A DNA stretch of 64,000 bases from CAYXSX01 sp964467925 (GCA_964467925.1 CAYXSX010000006.1:1-64000), one strand, 5' to 3'; shown: positions 44,601 to 53,548, numbered from the stretch's first letter. Made by a program: numbers and translations. Notes: generated by a model from the letters alone, not told the origin.

Positions 44601-45428
44601 TTAAGCGCTTTTCTTTTGTTTAGCGGCCTCAAAGTAACGTGCGGCGTTGTGGAAGAGTTGCATGCCATCAGATTCTTCGGGTAGATCAGAGCCTTCACGC
44701 TGTGCTTTGTCTTTCAACACATCATAATCGTCACGCTGCCATGAGAACATACCGCGTTCAGGGTGGGGCATCAGGGCAAGAACGCGTCCTGATTTGTCTG
44801 TGATACCGGCGATATCTTCTAGCGAACCGTTTGGATTATAAGGAAATTCGCCGTCTGCGGCGCTGCCATCAGGCTTGGTGTATTCAAATGCAATCTGGTT
44901 GTTATCCTGAAGCGCTTTCAGGATTTTATCATCCATCATGAAACGGCCTTCGCCATGGGCGACAGGAATGTGCATGCTTCCGGTGCCTTCTAGCCACGGA
45001 GATTTGTTGGAAAAATTTTTCTTCATATCGATCCAGCGGCATTGATAGCGTGCGGTCAGATTGTGGGTTACAGCTACAAGACGGTCACCGTATTTTTGTA
45101 GAGCAGGGACAAGGCCGAGATTGGCAACAATCTGGCAGCCGTTGCATATGCCGATGGTCAGCGTGTCGCGCTCCACGAATTTTTGAAGATGCTCCCAAAG
45201 CGCCAGTTTCATTTTCTGGGCAAAGGCGTTGCCGGAGCCCGTATCGTCCCCGTAAGAAAACCCGCCGGGGATGGCGAGCACCTGAACTTTTTCAAGCTCG
45301 CCCGGATTTTCGATCAGATCGTTGATGTGGCGGATATTTCCGGAAAGTCCCGCGCGCTCAAACGCGAAGAGGGTTTCTTCTTCGCAGTTTAATCCATATC
45401 CGCCTAGTACCAAAACTTTTGCTGTCAT
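44601..45428 (-). CDS. purQ: FGAM synthase glutaminase subunit PurQ (long form)
   Basis: Supplies ammonia from glutamine to the PurL ATPase for making formylglycinamidine ribonucleotide in purine synthesis. It is a class I glutamine amidotransferase with the nucleophile in IGICNGCQIV (near residue 93) and the catalytic His and Glu in LMPHPERGMF. IPGGFSYGDDTGSG is typical of PurQ. At 275 residues it is about 50 longer than the usual alphaproteobacterial PurQ, with extra sequence in the second half. It lies just downstream of purSL on the same strand, separated only by a palindromic repeat. Confidence 0.93.
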   Translation of the reverse strand: MTAKVLVLGGYGLNCEEETLFAFERAGLSGNIRHINDLIENPGELEKVQVLAIPGGFSYGDDTGSGNAFAQKMKLALWEHLQKFVERDTLTIGICNGCQIVANLGLVPALQKYGDRLVAVTHNLTARYQCRWIDMKKNFSNKSPWLEGTGSMHIPVAHGEGRFMMDDKILKALQDNNQIAFEYTKPDGSAADGEFPYNPNGSLEDIAGITDKSGRVLALMPHPERGMFSWQRDDYDVLKDKAQREGSDLPEESDGMQLFHNAARYFEAAKQKKSA

Positions 45429-45440
45429 TTTTTGTTTTCA

Positions 45441-45504
45441 CCGCAACGAGCGCGACGAACGCAACGAAATAAAAAAACGTAGCGCTCGTTTGCGAGCGTT
45501 GCGG
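45441..45504. repeat. Tandem-unit palindrome (CGCAACGA type) between purSL and purQ
   Basis: The left arm is three 9-bp units, CCGCAACGA, GCGCGACGA and ACGCAACGA. The right arm carries the inverse, GCTCGTTTGCGAGCGTTGCGG. They are separated by an A-rich loop. The element ends at the base before the purSL stop codon and fills nearly the whole 76-bp gap to the purQ start. Confidence 0.87.
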
Positions 45505-48408
45505 TTAATATCCTTCCAGGGTTTGCTTATAAGCTGTATCCAGTTTGTTAATTTTAATTTCTAAAACGCTTTTGATGTTAAGTTTATCGCCATAGGCTAT
45601 ATGACCGATAGGCTGGCAGAATTCAAAATCTTTGAAGATTTTTTCAAATGCTTTCACATTTTGCGGCGCAACTGTTACCACAATACGTCCCTGACTTTCA
45701 GAGAAAAGAGCTTTATCGGCACGAAGATCGATGCTGCTTAGATCAATATCCATACCCATCTGACCCGCGATGGCCTTTTTGGCAAGGGTCACGCCGAGGC
45801 CACCAAAGTTTACGGGCAATGCGGAAGCAATCAGTCTTTGTTGAGCGGCTCTCGTATAGCGCTTATACATCACGTTATTACGGCCACCATTCACTTGCGG
45901 CACGTTAGATCCCAGATAGCCCAGATGGTCGTAATATTCGGATCCGCCAAGCTCGTCTTTCGTTTCACCCAAGAGATAAACCACATCGCCCACGGCTTTG
46001 GGGGCAAGGGAAATGCTTTGGTCTACATTCGGAATGACGCCAATAGAGGATACCAGCAATGTCGGCGGAGCAGAAATTTTAACCGCTTTGCCGTTTTCAT
46101 CAAATCCCTTGAAGTCGTTGAACATAGAGTCCTTGCCGGAAATGAACGGTGCTTTATAGAGCACAGCTAGATCGTAAATCGCTTCGGTAGCGCGTTTGAG
46201 TTGACCGAGGCGCTCCGGTTCATCCGAAGAACACCAGCAGAAATTGTCGAGTAGCGCTAGGTGATCGAAGTCACATCCCGCGGCTACGGCATTACGTACC
46301 GCCGTATCAAGGGCGGAGGCCGCCATGTGGAAGGTATCGATATCGCTGTAACGCGGGGCGAGCCCCTGCGAAATCACCACGCCTTTGGGGGATGTCAGAA
46401 CGGGTTTTGTGATCGTGGCTTCGGCATAAACGCGCCCCTTACCCTGAACGGGGCCCAGCACGGCAGAGCCTTGGACATTATGGTCGTATTGGCTGGCGAT
46501 GAAATCTTTGGAGCAAATGTTAAGGCGGGAAAGCATGGCCTGCAAAGTTTCCGCGTAATCCGAAGGTTCGGACAATTCTGGTTCGGCTTCGCCGCCTGCT
46601 GTGAAAGTTGTTTTCAAAGGCGTTGCCGGATTGCCGTCATGAAGGAAATCCATATCCATATCCATGATGGTTTCGCCCTTAAAGGTAATATGGGCGCGCC
46701 CTGTATCTGTGTACGTGCCGATGACTGTCGCCTCGCATCCACGCTTGGCGAGCAGCTCTATCACTTTATCGGTATTTTCCGGTGGTACGGCCATCGTCAT
46801 GCGTTCCTGGGATTCTGAAATCCAGATTTCCCAAGGTGCCATGCCGGGGTATTTCAGCGGCACTTTTTCAAGTTCCACATGGAAACCGCCCGATTGTTCC
46901 GCCATTTCCCCAACAGAAGAGGATAAACCGCCGGCGCCGTTATCGGTAATGGCATTATAAAGATCCATATCGCGTAGCTCTTTGACGATAGCGTCAGAGA
47001 ATTTTTTCTGCGTGATGGGGTCGCCGATCTGAACGGCAGTAGCGGGAGAGCCTTCGTCCAGTGCGACGGAAGAGAATGTCGCGCCGTGAATACCGTCACG
47101 TCCAACGCGTCCACCTATCATCATAATTTTATCACCGGGAAGGGCTTTTTTGACATGACCGGGCTGACCGTTGATCTCGCGGGGGATAAGGCCGATCGTG
47201 CCCACAAAAACAAGCGGCTTACCAATAAAGCGTTCATCGAAATAAGAAAACCCCTGTGGCGTTGGAATGCCAGAGCAGTTCCCTCCATGATTCACGCCGT
47301 TAATCACGCCGTTCATGATTGTCGCAGGTGAAAGCACAGGGTTGGTGCAATCCTTATCACGGTAATATTTCGGGTTTGTGCGCGGATCGGCAAAGCAGAA
47401 GCCGTAACGGTTAATGACGGGTTTCGCGCCTTTGCCAAAACCGAGGCAATCGCGGTTCACGCCGACAATCCCTGTAATGGCGCCGCCAAAAGGGTCAAGC
47501 GCGGAAGGAGAGTTGTGTGTTTCAACTTTGTCGGTAATCAGCCAGTTTTCATCGAAAATAATCCCGCCGGCATTGTCAGAGAAAACGGAAACACAGAAAT
47601 CGTCCTTACCGCGGGCAGCACGGATATCCTGCGTAGCGCGTTTGATGTAATGCTTGTAGATACCGTCTTTTATATCATCGATGGGAGATGCGAAAATCGT
47701 ATGCTTGCAGTGTTCGGACCATGTTTGGGCCAGCGTTTCTAGTTCAATGTCTTTGGGCGCGCGTCCTTCTTTAGCGAAATATTTCTGCACGGCTTTCATA
47801 TAAAGAAGTGACATACCGAGAGGCCCTCTACGGGAACCGTCCTCGTTTGCTATACCCTGATTGCCGATTGTCTCAAGTTCTTTATCTGAAACGGACAGGT
47901 CAACATCGTCTGCCACGGCGCCTTTATTGTCCAAAAGCACTTTCGGGATAATGACGTCCATACCGCCGTCTTTTTTGAACTCTGCCGCGCTTTTGATAGA
48001 CGCACGCTGAATAAGCTTGTTGGAAAGCTCGCTCGCCAGTTTCTCAATATCTTCTTTCGAGGCATCGCTTTTAATCAGCAAAAGGCGGGAGGAATAACAT
48101 TCATTGTCACTATCCGCACCCGCTAGTTCCAGAAGTTCTGCGGCTGTGTGGCCTATGTTATCCGTTACGCCGGGCAGATAGCCTATCTCAAGTGCCCAGT
48201 CGAAGTCTTCGGGGATCGTATCGACTTTTTGAGTAACAGGGTTGCAAACTGCGCTGGTAAAGCGCTCATCCTTCAGTTTCGCGTTTTCGGATGTGTAAAC
48301 ATCTACGATGCGAACATTTGCTTTTTTACCCAGAGAAGCCAAGGCTTTTTCAATTTGTTTGCCCCGTCCGTCTTCTTCGTGGGCTAAAACTTCGATGCGG
48401 TAAGACAT
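45505..48408 (-). CDS. FGAM synthase, fused PurS-PurL
   Basis: The ATP-dependent large subunit of phosphoribosylformylglycinamidine synthase, 967 residues. The catalytic half is PurL: TLAQTWSEHCKHTIF (about 230-244), DNGAGGLSSSVGEMA, and later FISGKDSMFND and the AIR-synthase-fold repeats. Residues 1 to about 180 look like two PurS-type units (MSYRIEVLAHEEDGRGKQIE and ALEIGYLPGVTDNIGHTAAELLELAG). The layout is therefore PurS-PurS-PurL in one chain. Most alphaproteobacteria instead have separate PurS (about 80 aa) and PurL (about 740 aa). With the long PurQ downstream it should form a complete enzyme. The gene lies antisense within the nuo operon. Confidence 0.9.
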   Translation of the reverse strand: MSYRIEVLAHEEDGRGKQIEKALASLGKKANVRIVDVYTSENAKLKDERFTSAVCNPVTQKVDTIPEDFDWALEIGYLPGVTDNIGHTAAELLELAGADSDNECYSSRLLLIKSDASKEDIEKLASELSNKLIQRASIKSAAEFKKDGGMDVIIPKVLLDNKGAVADDVDLSVSDKELETIGNQGIANEDGSRRGPLGMSLLYMKAVQKYFAKEGRAPKDIELETLAQTWSEHCKHTIFASPIDDIKDGIYKHYIKRATQDIRAARGKDDFCVSVFSDNAGGIIFDENWLITDKVETHNSPSALDPFGGAITGIVGVNRDCLGFGKGAKPVINRYGFCFADPRTNPKYYRDKDCTNPVLSPATIMNGVINGVNHGGNCSGIPTPQGFSYFDERFIGKPLVFVGTIGLIPREINGQPGHVKKALPGDKIMMIGGRVGRDGIHGATFSSVALDEGSPATAVQIGDPITQKKFSDAIVKELRDMDLYNAITDNGAGGLSSSVGEMAEQSGGFHVELEKVPLKYPGMAPWEIWISESQERMTMAVPPENTDKVIELLAKRGCEATVIGTYTDTGRAHITFKGETIMDMDMDFLHDGNPATPLKTTFTAGGEAEPELSEPSDYAETLQAMLSRLNICSKDFIASQYDHNVQGSAVLGPVQGKGRVYAEATITKPVLTSPKGVVISQGLAPRYSDIDTFHMAASALDTAVRNAVAAGCDFDHLALLDNFCWCSSDEPERLGQLKRATEAIYDLAVLYKAPFISGKDSMFNDFKGFDENGKAVKISAPPTLLVSSIGVIPNVDQSISLAPKAVGDVVYLLGETKDELGGSEYYDHLGYLGSNVPQVNGGRNNVMYKRYTRAAQQRLIASALPVNFGGLGVTLAKKAIAGQMGMDIDLSSIDLRADKALFSESQGRIVVTVAPQNVKAFEKIFKDFEFCQPIGHIAYGDKLNIKSVLEIKINKLDTAYKQTLEGY

Positions 48409-48504
48409 ATTGTGTTATTTGCAGCTTTTATGCGGTTGATATTAATAGCGAAGCCGATTAAATAGAAGGAGTGTTCTCTTTTCAATATTAAAAAGCCCAA
48501 ATGA

Positions 48505-48522
48505 ATGCCTAAACTAACAATA
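48505..48522 (+). repeat. 18-bp duplication of the nuoG start, upstream copy
   Basis: ATGCCTAAACTAACAATA occurs here and again at 48650-48667, where it is the true start of nuoG. The 127 bp between the two copies carry a GTCATCC-family palindrome. This copy has no proper ribosome binding site and leads into a short frame that ends just past the second copy. Confidence 0.9.
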
Positions 48523-48534
48523 TTCCTTTTTCCT

Positions 48535-48636
48535 GTCATCCTGAGCGAAGCGAGGAGTAGCCGAGCGAAGTCGAAGGATCTCATGGTTTGTGAAGGAGAT
48601 CCTTCCACTCGGCCTTCGGCCTCGGTCAGGATGACG
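48535..48636. repeat. Palindromic repeat, GTCATCC family, upstream of nuoG
   Basis: Left arm GTCATCCTGAGCGAAGCGAG, right arm CGGTCAGGATGAC, inner pair AAGGATCTC and GAGATCCTT, plus a CGGCCTTCGGCC hairpin. Direct 18-bp repeats of the nuoG start flank it (48505-48522 and 48650-48667). Confidence 0.88.
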
Positions 48637-48649
48637 TTGGGGGTGAGGT

Positions 48650-50725
48650 ATGCCTAAACTAACAATAAATGACATGGAAATCGAGGTCGAGCGCGGCACG
48701 AGCATCCTTCAGGCCGCCGAGCAGCTTGGAATTGAAATACCGCATTTCTGTTATCATGACCGTTTATCCGTGCCTGCAAACTGCCGTATGTGCCTTGTAG
48801 AGGTTGAGGGCGGTCCACCTAAACCCGTTGCTTCCTGCGCTATGGCGTGCGGAGAAGGCATGACGGTGCGCACCGACTCGCCCATGGTTAAAAAGGCACG
48901 TAAGGGCGTTATGGAGATGCTGCTGATCAACCACCCGCTTGATTGCCCGATTTGCGATCAGGGCGGTGAGTGCGATTTGCAGGATCAGGCCGTAGGATAC
49001 GGTTTTGACCGTTCCCGTTTTCATGAAAATAAACGCGCCGTTCCCGATAAGGAATTGGGGCCGTTGATCAAGACATCCATGAACCGCTGCATTAATTGTA
49101 CGCGTTGTGTGCGTTTTGCCGAAGAGGTGGCTGGCACGCCTGTTCTGGGGCAGCTTAACCGCGGGGAAGAATCCGAAATTGGTACATTTATCGGTGAACT
49201 CGTAAAGACCGAGCTTTCCGGTAACCTGATCGATATTTGCCCGGTGGGTGCGTTGACTTCCAAGCCGTATCAATTCAAGGCACGTAGTTGGGAACTTCGC
49301 AAAACCGAAACAATCGATGTGCATGATGCAGTGGGATCCAATATCCGTGTTGATGCTCGTGGGCGTGAGGTTATGCGCGTTTTGCCAAGGCTTCATGAAG
49401 ACATTAATGAAGAGTGGATTTCTGACCGCAGCCGTTTCTCTTATGACGGTTTGAATAAGGGGCGCCTGGATCGCCCGTACATTCGTGATGCTGAAACCAA
49501 AAAATTGCGAGAAGCAAGCTGGGAAGAGGCGCTGGAGTTTACAGCCGCCAAGCTGGGTAAGCTGAAAGGTGAGAATATTGCCGCACTTGCCGGTGATCTT
49601 TGCGATGTAGAATCCATGGTGGCGCTGAAAGACCTGATGGTGGGGCTTGGGTCCCCCAACCTTGATTGCCGTACAGACGGTATGCAAATCGATAACAGTT
49701 TCCGCAGCGGTTATCTTTTTAACTCCACAATTTCCGGTATTGAAGATGCGGATGCCATTTTGCTTGTGGGTACAAACCCGCGCATGGAAGCGACGCTTGT
49801 AAATGCCCGTATCCGCAAGACATGGCTTGAAAAACGCATCAAGATTGGTGTGATCGGTGAGCAGGCTGACCTTACGTACTCGTACGAATATCTTGGGGTA
49901 GGGCCTGAAGACTTAGAATCTCTTATGAGCGTGCGCGGTGGTTTTGCCAAAACTCTTAAAGACGCCAAGCATCCGATGATTATTGTAGGGGCAGGGGCGT
50001 TTGCACGAAATGACGGTCAGTCCATTCAAGGACTTTCCCGTGAAGTTGCCGAAAAATTCGGCATGGTGACGAAAGACTGGAACGGCTTTAACGTTCTTCA
50101 CAATGCCGCCAGCCGGGTTGGAGCGCTTGATATAGGTTTCTTGCCACAAAAAGGCGGAAAGGCTTTTGCCGATATTATCGAAGGCACAAAGGACGATTCT
50201 ATCAAAGCGCTGTACCTTTTGGGTGTGGATGAATTTGATACATCTGCGATTTCCAAGAAATGCTTTGTGATATATCAAGGACATCATGGCGATCATGGCG
50301 CGATGGCGGCTGACGTTATTCTGCCCGGCGCGGCCTATACCGAAAAAGATGGCCTGTACGTTAACACCGAAGGACGCGTGCAGATGGCCAAACGCGTTGT
50401 CGCTCCGCCCGGTGAAGCCAAGGAGGACTGGAAAATCCTGCGCTCGCTATCGGAAAAAATCGGCGAACCGCTTCCTTACGATACACTCTTTCAATTAAGA
50501 GATAGGATTAAAAAAGAGTGGAAACCATATGAATTTATTGATCAATTATACACTGAGGAATGGGGTAAATTTGGCAAATCCACAAAAGTGAAAAAGGGTG
50601 CTTTTGTCTCTCCCGTGACCAATTACTATATGACGAACGCGATTTGCCGTGCTTCGACCACCATGCTGGCCTGTGCAAAATCGTTTTTAAATCCCGACCA
50701 TGACATGCTGGAGGCGGCGGAATGA
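48650..50725 (+). CDS. nuoG: NADH-quinone oxidoreductase subunit G
   Basis: The largest peripheral-arm subunit, with several Fe-S clusters. In 691 residues the N-terminal ferredoxin domain has FCYHDRLSVPANCRMCLVEV (2Fe-2S), then HPLDCPICDQGGECDLQD, then MNRCINCTRCVRFAEE and IDICPVGALTSKPY (4Fe-4S). The rest is the molybdopterin-oxidoreductase-like domain without catalysis. The start at 48650 follows GGGGGTGAGGT; its first 18 bp are duplicated upstream. It restarts the nuo cluster after the purSL-purQ interruption. The next gene begins within its stop codon. Confidence 0.97.
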   Translation: MPKLTINDMEIEVERGTSILQAAEQLGIEIPHFCYHDRLSVPANCRMCLVEVEGGPPKPVASCAMACGEGMTVRTDSPMVKKARKGVMEMLLINHPLDCPICDQGGECDLQDQAVGYGFDRSRFHENKRAVPDKELGPLIKTSMNRCINCTRCVRFAEEVAGTPVLGQLNRGEESEIGTFIGELVKTELSGNLIDICPVGALTSKPYQFKARSWELRKTETIDVHDAVGSNIRVDARGREVMRVLPRLHEDINEEWISDRSRFSYDGLNKGRLDRPYIRDAETKKLREASWEEALEFTAAKLGKLKGENIAALAGDLCDVESMVALKDLMVGLGSPNLDCRTDGMQIDNSFRSGYLFNSTISGIEDADAILLVGTNPRMEATLVNARIRKTWLEKRIKIGVIGEQADLTYSYEYLGVGPEDLESLMSVRGGFAKTLKDAKHPMIIVGAGAFARNDGQSIQGLSREVAEKFGMVTKDWNGFNVLHNAASRVGALDIGFLPQKGGKAFADIIEGTKDDSIKALYLLGVDEFDTSAISKKCFVIYQGHHGDHGAMAADVILPGAAYTEKDGLYVNTEGRVQMAKRVVAPPGEAKEDWKILRSLSEKIGEPLPYDTLFQLRDRIKKEWKPYEFIDQLYTEEWGKFGKSTKVKKGAFVSPVTNYYMTNAICRASTTMLACAKSFLNPDHDMLEAAE

Positions 50726-51126
50726 GCACAACAACTCTCGAAAAAGTAAAAATATTCCATGAAACCTATGGATTGCCCGTAAAAGATGCGCCGGATATTT
50801 CCGATGAACGCACCAACGCGCTGAGAATCAGCTTGCTGGCTGAAGAGCTTGAAGAGCTTCAGGAAGCTTTGGTGGCGGGCGATATGGTCGAGGTTCTGGA
50901 TGCCCTGACCGATCTGCAATACGTGCTGGACGGGGCTTATCTGTCTTTCGGTTTGCATTCCCTGAAAGAAGCGGCATTTAACGAGGTTCAGCGCTCCAAT
51001 ATGTCCAAGCTTGGCGAAGACGGCAAACCCGTCGTGCGTGAAAGCGACGGTAAAATCCTTAAGGGGCCGAATTACACCCCGCCCGATATAGCGCAATTCC
51101 TGAAAAACAAGGCACAAGCGGCATAG
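50722..51126 (+). CDS. MazG-like nucleotide pyrophosphohydrolase
   Basis: A 134-residue all-alpha protein resembling the MazG/HisE-type NTP pyrophosphohydrolases. The metal-binding pattern is visible in RISLLAEELEELQEAL and, one helix later, VEVLDALTDLQYVLDGAY (the EExxE and ExxD arrangement). The C-terminal FNEVQRSNMSKLGEDGKPVVRESDGKILKGPNYTPPDI resembles that of phage- and bacterial phosphoribosyl-ATP-pyrophosphohydrolase-like proteins. The likely role is removal of non-canonical nucleotides, but the substrate is unknown. It overlaps nuoG by 4 bp and is thus embedded in the complex I operon, an unusual place. Confidence 0.8.
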   Translation: MSTTTLEKVKIFHETYGLPVKDAPDISDERTNALRISLLAEELEELQEALVAGDMVEVLDALTDLQYVLDGAYLSFGLHSLKEAAFNEVQRSNMSKLGEDGKPVVRESDGKILKGPNYTPPDIAQFLKNKAQAA

Positions 51127-51214
51127 ACTCCCTGCTTTCGTTAAGGGTTTGTAAACTTTCTCTGTCCATAATGAGGCTGAATCCCTGTCTAACAAACAGG
51201 AAGAAAGCGCTTAT

Positions 51215-51964
51215 ATGGTACAAGGAATATCCGATAAAATTTTCAGAAAAGCGGCGTCAGATAACGCCAAGGAGGGGTATTGTGCCAGAGGTGTTTTCAA
51301 TATTCTGACGACGCTGGGTTTACCATGTACGAACGGTGATGCGCATACCTGGAAGGCATCCCTTCCCAAAAACGGCTGGCAGCTCGTTCATGGACGACCG
51401 GAAGACGCGCCTGTCGGGGCTGTGCTGGTTTTTGATAGAAACAAAAATTATATGAGTTTGCCTAAAGACGATGAAAGCGGACGCAGATTCGGCCATGTTG
51501 AGGTTGTAGCGGAAAGCAATGGACAGCGCATGTATGTGTCAGACAAGGCAAGAGAAAATTACGGGGGGAGCGTCCGAGGTAATTACGTCGGCTATTACGT
51601 ACACCCTGATTTAGGAAACGTGACGAGTGGTGATAAACCCAGCAGAGGAATTATAGAGTCTGTAGCCAATCAAGCGCATTCTAAAAGGGCGTCATCCCGA
51701 GATGATGGGCGGGCAGGAGGAAGCACTGATGCTTTGAGCGCTGCGTTTAATTTTGACGCGGGCGCTTTGGAAAATATGAATATAGGACAGATCTTCATGC
51801 TTATATTTGAGAAAATTCTTGGTATTGATTTGAGTAAGATGATCAGGAACAAGCCGGGCGAGCTGGACGGTCCGGTTGTCGATATTTCGCGCAAACCGCA
51901 AACCGACGTGCCCGATCAAACTCATAATACGCCCGGCGAATTACCCCCCGCAATCAGGACCTAG
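51215..51964 (+). CDS. CHAP-domain-like protein, 249 aa
   Basis: Residues about 15-130 resemble the CHAP/NlpC-type cysteine peptidase or amidase fold: a Cys23 helix (EGYCARGVFNILTTLG), then APVGAVLVFD, the probable catalytic His94 in RFGHVEVV, and YVSD plus a Tyr-rich end (YVGYYVHP). Such domains cleave peptidoglycan. There is no signal peptide, so export would need another route, or the protein may act in the cytoplasm. Residues 130-249 are a disordered, Pro/Ser/Asp-rich tail. It has GGAAGAAAG before its ATG and lies between the MazG-like gene and nuoH on the same strand. Assignment by motif only. Confidence 0.6.
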   Translation: MVQGISDKIFRKAASDNAKEGYCARGVFNILTTLGLPCTNGDAHTWKASLPKNGWQLVHGRPEDAPVGAVLVFDRNKNYMSLPKDDESGRRFGHVEVVAESNGQRMYVSDKARENYGGSVRGNYVGYYVHPDLGNVTSGDKPSRGIIESVANQAHSKRASSRDDGRAGGSTDALSAAFNFDAGALENMNIGQIFMLIFEKILGIDLSKMIRNKPGELDGPVVDISRKPQTDVPDQTHNTPGELPPAIRT

Positions 51965-52033
51965 CCCGTTAATATTTCAATTTCCCCGTTTACATTTAAC
52001 CGCTAAGGCTTCACATTCTATAAAAAAAGGAAT

Positions 52034-53056
52034 ATGAAGCCTTTCATGATCGAGTTATTTCAAAATCCATCCGTAATCTGGAGCGCTATGACGCTGATGT
52101 ATATCGGGGTCATTATCGGCGTGGTTTTGTTATGCGTGGCGTATCTGACCTATGCCGAGCGTAAGGTGATGGGCGGTATGCAGCGCCGTCAGGGCCCAAA
52201 CACCGTCGGTCCGTTTGGCCTGCTTCAACCCATAGCGGACGGGATCAAGCTGTTTTCCAAGGAAACTATTATCCCCTCACAGGCGCACCGCGTGGTTTTC
52301 CTGCTTGCACCCATGTTGCTGTTCGCGCTGGCGCTTGTGGCGTGGGCGGTGATCCCGTTCGATAAGGGTTGGGTGCTGGCAAATGTGAATGTCGGCATTT
52401 TATACCTTTTCGCGATCTCGTCGATGGGCGTTTACGGTGTAATTATGGCGGGCTGGGCCTCTAATTCCCGTTACGCGTTTTTAGGCGCGCTCCGTTCGGC
52501 CTCTCAAATGGTGTCTTACGAAGTTTCCATGGGCCTGATTATCGTGTGCGTACTGTTATGCACGGGATCATTGAACCTGCAGGAAATCGTGCTGGCGCCG
52601 CGACCGCTTTGGATGCAAACTCTGCTGTTTCCCATGTTTGTTGTGTTTCTGGTTTCGATTTTAGCCGAAACCAACCGCGCGCCGTTTGACCTGCCCGAGG
52701 GCGAGTCGGAAATTACCGGAGGCTTCATGGTGGAATATTCCGCCATGACCTTCGCGCTATTCTTCCTTGGAGAATACGCCAATATGATCTTGATGAGCGC
52801 GATTGCCGTTACGCTGTTCCTTGGCGGCTGGCTGCCGCCCTTCGGTATTACGGCGCTTGCTTTCGTGCCCGGTGCTGTGTGGTTTGCTCTTAAAACTGCT
52901 GCGATCTTGTTTGTGTTTATTTGGGCGCGTGCGACTTTGCCGCGTTTCCGTTACGACCAGTTAATGCGGCTGGGCTGGAAAGTATTCCTGCCTGTCACGC
53001 TATTATGGGTGGCTTTGACGGCCGGTGTTCTGCTTACATTTAATGCGTTGCCATAG
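52034..53056 (+). CDS. nuoH: NADH-quinone oxidoreductase subunit H
   Basis: The membrane subunit that contacts the quinone tunnel. The 340-residue protein has about eight helices. AYLTYAERKVMGGMQRRQGPNTVGPFGLLQPIADG and LAETNRAPFDLPEGESEITGGF, both highly conserved and together lining the quinone entrance, are present (given here only as markers at about 37-70 and 213-235). A ribosome binding site AAAGGAA precedes the ATG. nuoI follows after 9 bp. Confidence 0.96.
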   Translation: MKPFMIELFQNPSVIWSAMTLMYIGVIIGVVLLCVAYLTYAERKVMGGMQRRQGPNTVGPFGLLQPIADGIKLFSKETIIPSQAHRVVFLLAPMLLFALALVAWAVIPFDKGWVLANVNVGILYLFAISSMGVYGVIMAGWASNSRYAFLGALRSASQMVSYEVSMGLIIVCVLLCTGSLNLQEIVLAPRPLWMQTLLFPMFVVFLVSILAETNRAPFDLPEGESEITGGFMVEYSAMTFALFFLGEYANMILMSAIAVTLFLGGWLPPFGITALAFVPGAVWFALKTAAILFVFIWARATLPRFRYDQLMRLGWKVFLPVTLLWVALTAGVLLTFNALP

Positions 53057-53065
53057 GAAAAGACG

Positions 53066-53548
53066 ATGAATAATTTTATGCGCTCATTCTTGCTGGCGGA
53101 AATTGTGAAGGGGTTCTTGCTGACCCTGAAATACATGTTTTTTATGCCACGTGTGACGATTAATTACCCGTACGAAAAGGGCCCGCTGAGCCCGCGTTTT
53201 CGCGGCGAGCATGCTTTGCGCCGCTATCCCAATGGTGAAGAACGCTGCATTGCCTGTAAGTTATGCGAGGCGATCTGTCCCGCTCAAGCCATCACCATTG
53301 AGGCCGAACCGCGCGAAGACGGATCCCGCCGTACCACGCGTTATGACATCGATATGACCAAGTGCATTTACTGCGGTTTATGCGAAGAAGCGTGCCCCGT
53401 GGATGCGATTGTCGAGGGGCCGAATTTCGAGTTCGCCACCGAAACCCGCGAAGAGCTTTACTACAACAAAGACAAGCTGCTGGAAAACGGCGATCGGTGG
53501 GAAGCGCAAATCGCCGCCAACCTCGCCGCCGATGCCCTTTACCGTTAG
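53066..53548 (+). CDS. nuoI: NADH-quinone oxidoreductase subunit I
   Basis: Carries the two 4Fe-4S clusters N6a and N6b that link NuoG to NuoB. The 160-residue protein has a short N-terminal amphipathic helix and two ferredoxin motifs, CIACKLCEAICP (about 67-78) and CIYCGLCEEACP (about 106-117). PRFRGEHALRRYPNGEERC is the conserved approach to the first motif. The length matches the family. A 137-bp gap follows before nuoJ. Confidence 0.97.
   Translation: MNNFMRSFLLAEIVKGFLLTLKYMFFMPRVTINYPYEKGPLSPRFRGEHALRRYPNGEERCIACKLCEAICPAQAITIEAEPREDGSRRTTRYDIDMTKCIYCGLCEEACPVDAIVEGPNFEFATETREELYYNKDKLLENGDRWEAQIAANLAADALYR

Noticed and set aside
48505..48660. Short coding gene starting at the upstream copy of the nuoG start
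   Set aside because: It lacks a ribosome binding site, runs through a palindromic repeat and stops immediately after the true nuoG start.
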